Below are positions 30,745-38,766 of a stretch of DNA of 64,000 nt, in pieces (positions within the stretch are counted from its first letter, which is position 1; every line of letters starts with the position of its first letter). The position numbers were made by a program, and so were the translations under genes. The stretch is from Methylobacterium bullatum (GTDB lineage Bacteria; Pseudomonadota; Alphaproteobacteria; Rhizobiales; Beijerinckiaceae): assembly GCA_902712845.1 (NCBI GenBank), contig LR743504.1, positions 1,586,001-1,650,000 of the forward strand. Direction: 5' to 3'. The notes beneath the pieces are model-generated. The model was not told the origin of the DNA. It saw only the letters and a list, made by a program, of their open reading frames with translations, and ran no database searches.

Positions 30745-31046
30745 TTAGTTCCGGCATTCGATGGATTGGATCGCTGATGAAGCGATCCGTCTCCAAAGTC
30801 CGCCCGTTGCAGATGAACACGTATGGCGTGAGCCCCTTGAGGGTTTTGAGGCGGCGGCCGACGTTGTAGGCGGCGACAAAGCTTGGTCTTGCGATCGGCT
30901 GTCGTGGTTGGCGTCTTCCATTTGGCCGCGGTCTTCGGGTTGATCCCGTAGCGCTTGGCCAGTGCCCTCAGGCTTTTCGCCTCTGCTGTATCGCCCGACG
31001 GATCGCCTCTGTGGTCGTGAGGCTTGCGGGGGGAACCTCGCCCATA
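30745..31046 (-). pseudogene. Internally deleted IS481-type transposase
   Basis: The start at 31046 gives MGEVPPASLTTTEAIRRAIQQ, then SLRALAKRYGINPKTAAKW, the IS481 N-terminal helix-turn-helix. The frame then jumps to C-terminal sequence 'AAYNVGRRLKTLKGLTPYVFICNGRT' and 'DPIHRMPELN-stop' (frame-shifted). The central DDE catalytic core is missing, so the gene is dead. Confidence 0.8.
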
Positions 31047-31084
31047 GTGCCTCCTTCCACGGCTGCGAAAAGATCGCACCATCA

Positions 31085-31714
31085 AAGCCCAGGATCAAAC
31101 ACCGAGAGACCCCGGGCGGATCGGCAGCCCCCGCCGCGGATCGGCCTCATCCTAAATCTGTCGAAGGACGCCCCGCAATTGGCACGATGGTCGTCGATGA
31201 AGGCGATGATGTCCGCGACTGGCGGTCGAACTCGGCAAAAGCAAGATACGCGCTGGCCTTGGGCAAGATCTCCCTGCGCGGTCCTTCGGTGCGTTGGGCC
31301 GGCGCAACTCGCGGTTCTCGCGCTCCAGTGCCTCGACCCGCTCGTGCTCGTCCGTCGCCGGTGCGGCCCGCTGGCCTCTATCCCGCCCGGCTTGCCGAAC
31401 CCGGTTCCGCAGCGTCTCGGCCGAGCAGCCGATCTTGGCCGCAATCAAGTAGATCACCGCGTACCGGGTTGCCCTGATGCTCGAATAACCATCCGGACCG
31501 CGAGTTCACGGACCTGATACCAAATCACATCGAGTCCGCCCCAAAGGTCGAGCTTACTGAGGCCTGACGCGACCGCCGCCGCGCCGTGGTGCGGACAGGC
31601 CGCGATGAGGCGGGCTCATCGAGGCCTGATATCGGGTGAAACTTTGCTGTTTGCTTCGTCATGGCTCCGTCCTCTCGAGAGCTGGAGCCCGAGGGAGAGC
31701 CGGGGCGGTCCAAA
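31085..31714 (-). pseudogene. Degraded IS3-family element
   Basis: 'LIAAKIGCSAETLRNRVRQAG', 'ERVEALERENRELRRPNAP' and, in another frame, 'IIAFIDDHRANCG' are pieces of IS3 OrfA and the start of OrfB, with several frameshifts. The left terminal sequence (GGACCGCCCCGGCTCTCCC on the minus strand, from about 31712) and the 'GAGGACGGAGCCATGACGAAG' initiation region are recognisable. The catalytic part of OrfB is gone. Confidence 0.75.
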
Positions 31715-32119
31715 ATCTGAAGCCGAGATGGGTTGGGCTTCTCCTGCGGCCTCCGGCACTGCTCGCCTCGGACCATCCCACAGGAAAGAGCGAGATCCCG
31801 CCGATGCCATGAGTGGCAATGATTACTCGCGATTGCGCATTAAATACGAAGTCGAATGACAAAAATTCTCAATTTGCCGCAAATATTGCTGTAGAAAAAT
31901 TTTTAAATACAAGGGCTGTATTAAACTATACGTTTGAAATATAATAATATATCTCGGCATCTAAGTATAAGCTCTCCAATTTTGAGATTTAACTCTTTAT
32001 TAAGTTGTTAGAAATATGATATATTCAATCAAGAGGGGCGCTTGCAACACGAGAGCAAGTCTAAATAAAACGCCAAGAAACTACGTCTCGCCCTACATCC
32101 CATTTCATGCACGCTCGCC
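31715..32119. other. Intergenic region with AT-rich upstream zone of the chemosensory operon
   Basis: About 400 bases without a gene. From 31860 to 32050 the DNA becomes strikingly AT-rich (runs such as AATATAATAATATATC near 31938-31952), against a GC-rich background. It probably contains the promoter of the MCP-led operon, though I cannot fix -35 and -10 boxes. The 12-mer ATATATCTCGGC (31947-31958) recurs upstream of the giant exoprotein gene. Confidence 0.5.
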
Positions 32120-34114
32120 GTGAGCATGGTCCTCCGGCAAGGCACGTCCTTCTCCACTCCCTCCGTTACTCAGGTATCGACGATGGCTCTCGCGAAGAAA
32201 TCCGCCCTTCATACCCTGCCTGCCTCGGTCGCCATCCGGGAGGACAGGCCTTCCGTTACCGGTCGGTCGCACCTCGTCGCCGAGGCCGAGAAGCGCAAGG
32301 CCCGGACGTTCGCGCGCCAGCAGAAGGCCGCCGAGCGGATCGCCTCGGCGACCGCCGAACTCTCCAGCGGGATCGCCGAAGCCGCCGCGGCGGCCGAGGA
32401 ACTGCGCAAGGCCTCCGAGCAGATCGGCGTCGGTGCCGAGGAGGCGGCGGGCGCCGCGCAGGAGACCATGAAGGCCATCAATCAAGGGGGGGCCCTCATC
32501 CAGGCGGCCAAGGAGAACGCCAGCGCCGCCCTGACCAAGACGCAGGCCCTGTCCGGACTCATCGTCGACACCGCCGCGCAGATCGGCGCCTCCGTCGCGG
32601 CGATCGCCAAGGCCTCCGAGCGTCAGGAGGCATCGGTCAAGCTGGTCGAGGAACTCGACCGGCAGGCCAGCGCCATCGGCGAGATCGTCAAGGCCGTCGC
32701 CCGCATCGCCGACCAGACGAACCTGCTCGCACTCAATGCGGCCATCGAGGCGGCTCGTGCGGGGCAGCACGGGAAAGGGTTCGCCGTGGTGGCCGACGAG
32801 GTACGCACCCTCGCCGAGACCAGCGAGAAATCGGCCCGCGACATCCAGGAACTGGTGGCGCAGATCCAGGCCGACGTGAAGATCGCCGCCGACGGCATCA
32901 ACAACTCGGCGGTGTCGGCCCGCTCCGAGGCCGAGAAGGGCCGCGTGGTCACGGCTCAGCTCGAGCGCATTCGTGCCGACATGGCCGAGATCATGACGGG
33001 CTGTGACGACATCGCCCGCGCTTCCGACGAATCCGCCGTGGCGTCCGTCGAGGCCCAGAAGGGGGCGGAGATCATCGCCGCCGCGGCCGAGGAGCAGAGC
33101 GCGGCCTGTCAGGAAACCGGCAAGATGGTGGAGCAGCAGACCACCGCGCTCACCCAGAGCGAGCAGGCCGCCCAGGAATTGTCCGGTCTCGCCGAGGAGC
33201 TGAAGAACAGCACGAATATCGGCAAGAGCGCGGAAGAGGTCGCCTCCGCCGCGGAGGAACTGTCGAGCGCGGTGGAGGAGATCAACCGCGCCGGAGCGCA
33301 AGTCACCATCGCGCTGGACCAGATCACCAAGGGCGCGCAGCAGCAATCCGCGGCCACCCAGCAATCCTCCGCCGCCATCGCCCAGATCGAGCGCCGGGCG
33401 CAGGTGAACCAGTCCCTCGCCGGCACCGCCGTGGAGAAGGCGCAGGTCATTTCCGATCTGCTCGCGGAGAACAAGGCAATGGTCGATGCGATGGTCGACG
33501 GCCTCGGGCGGTCCGTCGGCGCCGGCCGCGCGAGCCGCGACCAGATCGCCGCCCTCGAACAGGTCAGCCGGCGGATCGACAAGATCGTCGACGCGATCAC
33601 CACGGTCTCGATCCAGACCAACATGCTGGCGGTGAACGGCTCCGTCGAGGCGGCCCGGGCCGGCGAGTTCGGTAAGGGGTTCGCGGTCGTCTCGACGGAT
33701 ATCCGCAACCTCGCGCGGGATTCCGCCGAGAACGCCGACCGGATCAAGGACACCGTCAAGACCATCCAGGACACCATCGCCTTCGTCCGGGGCGATCTCC
33801 AGGAGATCGCCGAAGGTGCGGCCGCCGAGGTGGAGAAGAGCGGCGCCATCACCCGGAACCTCGACTCCGTGACCAAGGTCATGACCGAGGTGCTGGCCGG
33901 CAACAGGGAAATCCTGAGCGGTTCGGACGGGATCGTCCGCATGGTCCGGGAGATCCAGACGGCCATCGAGCAGGTCGCCGCCGCGGCGCAGCAGGCCGCG
34001 CGGACCTCGGGGGAAGCCGGCAGGGCGGCCAGCGAGCAGGCCAAGGGTGCCGAGCAGCTCGCCGCGGCGATCGAGGAGATCGCCTCCCTCGCCGACGAAC
34101 TCCAGGCCGCCTGA
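32120..34114 (+). CDS. Soluble methyl-accepting chemotaxis protein with two signalling tips
   Basis: 664 residues (a start at 32183, [12 protein letters not shown], is an equal candidate). No membrane segment. Almost all coiled coil, rich in Ala and Glu. Two separate receptor tips: [20 protein letters not shown] (about 196-215) with [13 protein letters not shown], and [20 protein letters not shown] (about 496-515) with [13 protein letters not shown]. The first is canonical, the second diverged. No sensory domain is recognisable, so input may come from partners. It leads the che cluster and probably forms a cytoplasmic array with the triple CheW and CheA. Confidence 0.88.
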   Translation: MSMVLRQGTSFSTPSVTQVSTMALAKKSALHTLPASVAIREDRPSVTGRSHLVAEAEKRKARTFARQQKAAERIASATAELSSGIAEAAAAAEELRKASEQIGVGAEEAAGAAQETMKAINQGGALIQAAKENASAALTKTQALSGLIVDTAAQIGASVAAIAKASERQEASVKLVEELDRQASAIGEIVKAVARIADQTNLLALNAAIEAARAGQHGKGFAVVADEVRTLAETSEKSARDIQELVAQIQADVKIAADGINNSAVSARSEAEKGRVVTAQLERIRADMAEIMTGCDDIARASDESAVASVEAQKGAEIIAAAAEEQSAACQETGKMVEQQTTALTQSEQAAQELSGLAEELKNSTNIGKSAEEVASAAEELSSAVEEINRAGAQVTIALDQITKGAQQQSAATQQSSAAIAQIERRAQVNQSLAGTAVEKAQVISDLLAENKAMVDAMVDGLGRSVGAGRASRDQIAALEQVSRRIDKIVDAITTVSIQTNMLAVNGSVEAARAGEFGKGFAVVSTDIRNLARDSAENADRIKDTVKTIQDTIAFVRGDLQEIAEGAAAEVEKSGAITRNLDSVTKVMTEVLAGNREILSGSDGIVRMVREIQTAIEQVAAAAQQAARTSGEAGRAASEQAKGAEQLAAAIEEIASLADELQAA

Positions 34115-34145
34115 GCCGACCGCATCGAGAGCGAAGGACAGATCC

Positions 34146-35744
34146 ATGGCAAGCGCAGTCGCTCGGGCGGTGCACACGCTCGAGGCCGAATTCACGTCGG
34201 ACGCGGGACAGTCGATCCCGCGTCCGGAGCAGGAGACGGCCCGCGCCGAAGCCCGCCAGTTCGTGATCTTCCACGTCGAGACGGAGATGTTCGCCGTCTC
34301 GCTCGCCGAGGTGAAGGAGATCATCCGGGTTCCGGAGGTGGTCCGGGTGCCCCTCAGCCCCCCCTCGCTGCTGGGATTGGCCAACCTGCGCGGTACGGTG
34401 CTCCCGGTGCTGAACCTGCGGGACGTCTTCGCCTTCCCGCCCGCCCTTCACGATGACGCCACGCGGGTCGTGGTGCTCGATCAGGGTAGCCCGATCGGCC
34501 TCGTGGTCGACCGGATGGCCAACGTCGTCACCGTGGACGCCGACCGGATCGAGCCCACCTCGGCGATCGAGGGGACGATCGACACCGATCTCCTGACCGG
34601 AATGATCAAGACGAATGACGGCCGGTCGCTGGTGATGATCCTCGATGCGGGCCAGCTCATCCGCCGCGAATTCAGCCGGATCTCGGCCAGGGGCCAAACG
34701 GGTGCCGGCGCGGCCCAGACCGGCGCGACGGATGCGCCGACGGCGGCGGAACCTCTGGTGGACGAGGATCAGCTCGTCAGCTTCGAGGTGGCGGGGCAGG
34801 AATATGCCTTTCCGATCGAGCGGGTCCAGGAGATCGTCCAGCTCCCCGAGCACGTGTCCCGCGTCCCGAACGCGCCGGCCCACGTGCTCGGCGTGATCAC
34901 CCTGCGCAACCGCCTGCTCCCGCTCGTCTCCCTGCGGGAAATGTTCGGGCTCGAGACGAAGGAATTCACCGAGACCAACAAGGTCGTCGTGGTGTCCCTC
35001 GGCACGAAACCGGGCTTCTCCGCGGGCATCGTAATGGACAGCGTCAAGGAAGTATTGCGCGTCAACCGCAGCCTCGTCGAACCGATGCCGGCTCTCCTCG
35101 CGCAGGATGCGGGCATGGACGACATCCAGGCGATCTGCCGCCTGCAGGACGGGCAGCGTCTCGTTTCGGTCCTCTCGGTGGAGCGGATGTTCGACATCGC
35201 CGAGCTGCGCGCGCTCGTGGCAACGGGGGATGAGAGAATGGCCGCCGAGGAACGACAGGACGTGACCGAAGCTCGGGAGGCGGCCGACGAGGAGCAGTTC
35301 GTCGTGTTCCGGCTGATGGGCGAGGAATACGGTGTGCCGATCGCCGCCGTGCAGGAGATCGTCCGCGTTCCGGAGGAACTCACCCGCATTCCGAAGGCGC
35401 CGCCCTTCGTGGAGGGCGTGATCAACCTGCGGGGCGTGGTCCTGCCGGTGATCGACCAGCGGAGGCGGTTCAACCTGGCCGACATGGAGCGCAACGACCG
35501 GCAGCGGATCATGGTGTTCACCATTCGCGGCGTTCGGACCGGCTTCATCGTCGATTCCGTGTCCGAAGTGATGCGGATATCGGCCGCTGCCATCGGCGAC
35601 GCTCCGGACCTCTCGGACGAGCAGACCCGCCTCATCCGTCGGGTGGCCAACCTCGAGAACCAGAAGCGCATGATCCTGCTCCTCGACACGATGCAACTGC
35701 TGGATACCCAGGAAGCGGCCGCCATTCGGCACTCGACCCGCTGA
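34146..35744 (+). CDS. cheW: Triple-domain CheW scaffold protein
   Basis: Start ATG 34146 (MASAVARAVHTLEAEF), 532 residues. Three CheW domains in tandem, about 38-170, 200-345 and 370-520, each with the 'F.V....(F/Y).(V/F)....V.EI...P' opening and the 'G(L/V).NLRG.VLPV..LR' or equivalent 'GVITLRNRLLPLVSLREMFGL' strand-turn. Ordinary CheW has one domain and bridges receptor and CheA. Three in one chain could tile a ring or link the two tips of the adjacent receptor. It follows the MCP gene after 31 bases. Confidence 0.92.
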   Translation: MASAVARAVHTLEAEFTSDAGQSIPRPEQETARAEARQFVIFHVETEMFAVSLAEVKEIIRVPEVVRVPLSPPSLLGLANLRGTVLPVLNLRDVFAFPPALHDDATRVVVLDQGSPIGLVVDRMANVVTVDADRIEPTSAIEGTIDTDLLTGMIKTNDGRSLVMILDAGQLIRREFSRISARGQTGAGAAQTGATDAPTAAEPLVDEDQLVSFEVAGQEYAFPIERVQEIVQLPEHVSRVPNAPAHVLGVITLRNRLLPLVSLREMFGLETKEFTETNKVVVVSLGTKPGFSAGIVMDSVKEVLRVNRSLVEPMPALLAQDAGMDDIQAICRLQDGQRLVSVLSVERMFDIAELRALVATGDERMAAEERQDVTEAREAADEEQFVVFRLMGEEYGVPIAAVQEIVRVPEELTRIPKAPPFVEGVINLRGVVLPVIDQRRRFNLADMERNDRQRIMVFTIRGVRTGFIVDSVSEVMRISAAAIGDAPDLSDEQTRLIRRVANLENQKRMILLLDTMQLLDTQEAAAIRHSTR

Positions 35745-35768
35745 ACGACGCTCGCGACGCACCGACCG

Positions 35769-36896
35769 ATGAGAGAGAGTGACAAGGGGATGATCAGAGC
35801 GTTGGTTGCCGACGATTCCGCATTGATGCGCCGGCACCTCACCCAACTCCTCGAATCGGCCGGTGGCTTCGTGGTGCAGACCGCCCGCAACGGTGTCGAG
35901 GTTCTCGAAGCGTTGCAGGATTTCGACCCGCACGTGATCACCCTCGACGTCAACATGCCGGAGATGGACGGGATCACCTGCCTCTCGCGGATCATGAGCG
36001 AGGATCCGCGACCGGTGGTCATGGTCTCCTCGCTCACCGAAGAGGGTGCGGAGACGACGCTTCAGGCGCTGAGCCTCGGCGCGGTGGATTTCGTCCAGAA
36101 GCCCGGTGGCACGATCTCCCTGTCGATCGACCGTATCCACCGCGAACTCCTGCTCAAGATCCGCGCCGCTGCGACGACAAAGGTCCGGCGCAGCCGTGGT
36201 CTGCGCGGGCGCCTCGCCAGCCAGCGCCGCCCCTCCGCCCCGCCGCCTCAGGCCGCCCTTTCCTCCTCCGGCCGTCCCGGTCTCGTGCTCGTCGGCGTGT
36301 CGACCGGCGGTCCGGGCGTGCTGGAAGAGTTTCTGTCGCTCTTGCCCGCGGACTTCCCCTGGCCCATCCTGATCGCGCAGCACATGCCGAGCAGTTTCAC
36401 CGGTGTCTTCGCCCGGAGACTGGACGAGGTCTGCGCCCTGTCCGTCGTCGAGGCTTCCCGGCAGATGCCGATCGAGCCCGGCACGGTCTACATCGCCAAA
36501 GGCGATGCCGACCTCGTCGTCACACGCCGCGGCACCGGCTATTCCGCGACACCGCTGCCCCAGAGCGACGCGCATATCTGGCATCCCAGCGTCACCCGCA
36601 TGGTGGAAAGCGCCCTCGCGCTCTTTCCCGCCAACCGCCTGATCGGCGTCCAGCTCACCGGCATGGGCGACGACGGCGCCGACGCCATGGCCCGGCTGAG
36701 GGCCGGCGGCGGATTGACCATCGCGCAGGACGAAGAGACCTGCGTCGTCTTCGGAATGCCGAACGAGCTGATCAAGCGCGGCGGGGCCAGCGTGGTCCTG
36801 CCGAGCGATGAGATCGCCGGTCAGCTCGTCGCTTGGCTCGACGGCGCGTCACCGCGGGCACGGGCGCGGATCGAAGGAGGTCGTTTTGGCGCTTAG
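35769..36896 (+). CDS. cheB: CheB protein-glutamate methylesterase
   Basis: 375 residues; 35790 (MIRALVADDSALMRRHL) may be the true start. The receiver domain has phosphoacceptor Asp in 'HVITLDVNMPEMDGITC'. A Pro/Arg-rich linker follows, then the methylesterase domain with Ser in 'GVSTGGPG', His in 'LIAQHMPSSFT' and Asp in 'TGMGDDGADAM'. It removes methyl groups from receptor Glu residues upon phosphorylation by CheA. Confidence 0.95.
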   Translation: MRESDKGMIRALVADDSALMRRHLTQLLESAGGFVVQTARNGVEVLEALQDFDPHVITLDVNMPEMDGITCLSRIMSEDPRPVVMVSSLTEEGAETTLQALSLGAVDFVQKPGGTISLSIDRIHRELLLKIRAAATTKVRRSRGLRGRLASQRRPSAPPPQAALSSSGRPGLVLVGVSTGGPGVLEEFLSLLPADFPWPILIAQHMPSSFTGVFARRLDEVCALSVVEASRQMPIEPGTVYIAKGDADLVVTRRGTGYSATPLPQSDAHIWHPSVTRMVESALALFPANRLIGVQLTGMGDDGADAMARLRAGGGLTIAQDEETCVVFGMPNELIKRGGASVVLPSDEIAGQLVAWLDGASPRARARIEGGRFGA

Positions 36897-37506
36897 GAAA
36901 CCCGTCCGGCCCCTCGATCCGTCCCTAGACGCGGCGCCCGCCGCGGACATCCACACCCTCACGGCGGCCCTCGCGGCCCCGGAGAGCGCGGAGCGTCGCC
37001 GGGTCGCCCGGGAGCTCGGCGCCTTCCCGGCCGCGGCCTCCCTCCTGTGCGAGCAGCTTTGCCTTGAGCCGGCGGCGAGTGTCCGCGCCGTCATCCTGAC
37101 GTCGCTGATCCGCATCGGGTCCCCGGCCGTCGTCGCGGGACTGCTGCCCCTGCTGCGCAGCGAGAACAGCGGCCTGCGGAACGCCGCCATCGAGGTTCTG
37201 CAGGAGATGCCGGCCGAGGTGGAGCCACATGTGGCGGCCCTCCTGGCGGATCCGGACAGCGATGTCCGCATCCTCACGGTCAACCTCCTGAGTCTGCTGC
37301 CGCATCCGAAGGCTCCCTTCTGGCTGAGCCAGGTCGTGGCGCAGGATCCGCACGTCAATGTCTGCGCGGCCGCCATCGACGGTCTGGCCGAGATCGGCGA
37401 CGCGCAGGCCGTCGCGCCGCTTCGAACCCTTCCCGAGCGCTTTCCAGAGGTTCCCTTCATCCGCTTCGCCGTCGCCGCCGCGTTACGCCGGATCGGAGAC
37501 GCGTAA
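36886..37506 (+). CDS. HEAT-repeat protein of the chemosensory cluster
   Basis: I place the start at TTG 36886: a strong AAGGAGG at 36874-36880 sits 5 bases ahead and the frame overlaps cheB by 11 bases; an ATG at 36808 would overlap by 89. About 206 residues of paired helices with 'PAVVAGLLPLLRSENSGLRNAAIEVLQEM' and 'VNVCAAAIDGLAEIGDAQAVAPLRTL', i.e. HEAT/PBS-lyase-like repeats, about five. It is probably a protein-protein scaffold. Its stop overlaps the cheR start by one base. Confidence 0.85.
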   Translation: MALRKPVRPLDPSLDAAPAADIHTLTAALAAPESAERRRVARELGAFPAAASLLCEQLCLEPAASVRAVILTSLIRIGSPAVVAGLLPLLRSENSGLRNAAIEVLQEMPAEVEPHVAALLADPDSDVRILTVNLLSLLPHPKAPFWLSQVVAQDPHVNVCAAAIDGLAEIGDAQAVAPLRTLPERFPEVPFIRFAVAAALRRIGDA

Positions 37507-38381
37507 TGCCCATGTCCAGCATCCTCACGGCAGCGCCACCGGCGGTTCAGATCACGGAAGAGGAATACGAAAAATTCTACGAGTTCTTCTATCGCCGCAC
37601 CGGGATCTCGTTCACGGGGAAGAAGGAATATTTCGTCGAGAAGCGGCTCCTCGATCGGATCTACAAAACCGGCAGCGATAGTTTCAAGGCGTATTTCACA
37701 CTGCTTCGGTTCCAGGTCTCGGGGGAGGAGCTTCAGCATCTCGTCAACACCATGACGGTGAACGAGACCTACTTCTTTCGCGAAGACTATCAGTTCGACG
37801 CCCTGGTGCAGGGCATCCTTCCGGAGATCGGCCGCACGCGCCGGCCCGGCGAGACGCTGCGCATCTGGTCCATGCCCTGCTCGACGGGGGAGGAGCCGTA
37901 CTCGATCGCGATCCAGATCCTGGAGCACTGGTCGCGGGCCGACGACTTCGCCATCGAGATCTGCGCCTCGGACATCGATTCGCGCGTGCTGATGGAAGCG
38001 CGCCAGGGGATCTACGGCAACCGGGCCCTGCAGCGGCTCTCACCGGAGATCCGCAGGAAGTATTTCCGTGTCCTCGGCGAGGACCGGCACGAGATCCACG
38101 AAGAGCTGCGCAGCTCGATCGAGTTCTCCATGGCCAATATCGCCGATCCCATCCAGATGCGCCGCTATCGTGCGATGGACGTGATCTTCTGTCGTAACAT
38201 GCTGATCTACTTCGACGACGCGTCGAGACGGGCTGCCGTGGAGGCGCTGTACGAGTGCCTCGTGCCGGGCGGCTTCATTTGTCTCGGACATTCCGAGAGC
38301 ATGAGCCGCATGTCGTCGATGTTCCTGCCGCGGAAATTCGGGGACACGATCGTTTATCAGAGGCCGATCGAACATGATTGA
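37506..38381 (+). CDS. cheR: CheR protein-glutamate methyltransferase
   Basis: 291 residues. N-terminal CheR helical domain (EEYEKFYEFFYRRTGISF... 'VNTMTVNETYFFRE'), then the SAM-binding domain 'LRIWSMPCSTGEEPYSIAI', 'ICASDIDSRVLMEARQGIY', 'DVIFCRNMLIYFD' and 'GGFICLGHSES'. It methylates receptor Glu residues, opposing CheB. Confidence 0.95.
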   Translation: MPMSSILTAAPPAVQITEEEYEKFYEFFYRRTGISFTGKKEYFVEKRLLDRIYKTGSDSFKAYFTLLRFQVSGEELQHLVNTMTVNETYFFREDYQFDALVQGILPEIGRTRRPGETLRIWSMPCSTGEEPYSIAIQILEHWSRADDFAIEICASDIDSRVLMEARQGIYGNRALQRLSPEIRRKYFRVLGEDRHEIHEELRSSIEFSMANIADPIQMRRYRAMDVIFCRNMLIYFDDASRRAAVEALYECLVPGGFICLGHSESMSRMSSMFLPRKFGDTIVYQRPIEHD

Positions 38382-38388
38382 GGCGCAC

Positions 38389-38766
38389 ATGCTCGAGAAG
38401 CGAATACTCGTCGTCGAGGACGGCATCACCATGCGCATGTTCTATCAGGACGTGCTCGGCAAGGCCGGCTTTGCAGTGGAGGAGGCGGCGAACGGCGTGG
38501 AAGGGCTGGAGAAGGCCCTGCTGGGTCATTTCGACCTGATGATCGTCGACATCAACATGCCGAAGATGGACGGCTACGAGCTGGTGACGCGCATCCGCCG
38601 CGAACCCTCCCTGCGGGCGATTCCGGTGGTCACCATCAGCACCGAAGCACAGGGCGAGGACGCGACGCGGGCCTACGAAGCCGGCGCCAACTTCTACATC
38701 GTCAAACCCGCCGACCCCGAAAGCCTCGTCGAAATGGCCCGCCTGCTGACCGGAGCGCGGGCATGA
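38389..38766 (+). CDS. Single-domain response regulator (CheY-like)
   Basis: Start MLEKRILVVEDGITMRMF (38389) with GAGG six bases upstream; ATG 38374 inside cheR is also possible. About 125 residues, one receiver: acidic 'VVED', Asp in 'LMIVDINMPKMDGYE', Thr/Ser in 'VVTISTEA', Lys in 'FYIVKPADPESL'. It takes phosphate from CheA; with no flagellar genes near, its output is unclear. The stop overlaps cheA by 4 bases. Confidence 0.93.
   Translation: MLEKRILVVEDGITMRMFYQDVLGKAGFAVEEAANGVEGLEKALLGHFDLMIVDINMPKMDGYELVTRIRREPSLRAIPVVTISTEAQGEDATRAYEAGANFYIVKPADPESLVEMARLLTGARA

Noticed and set aside
33879-36584. 900-residue minus-strand open frame opposite the MCP/CheW/CheB genes
   Set aside because: Antisense of three clear genes; composition is that of a frame shadow.
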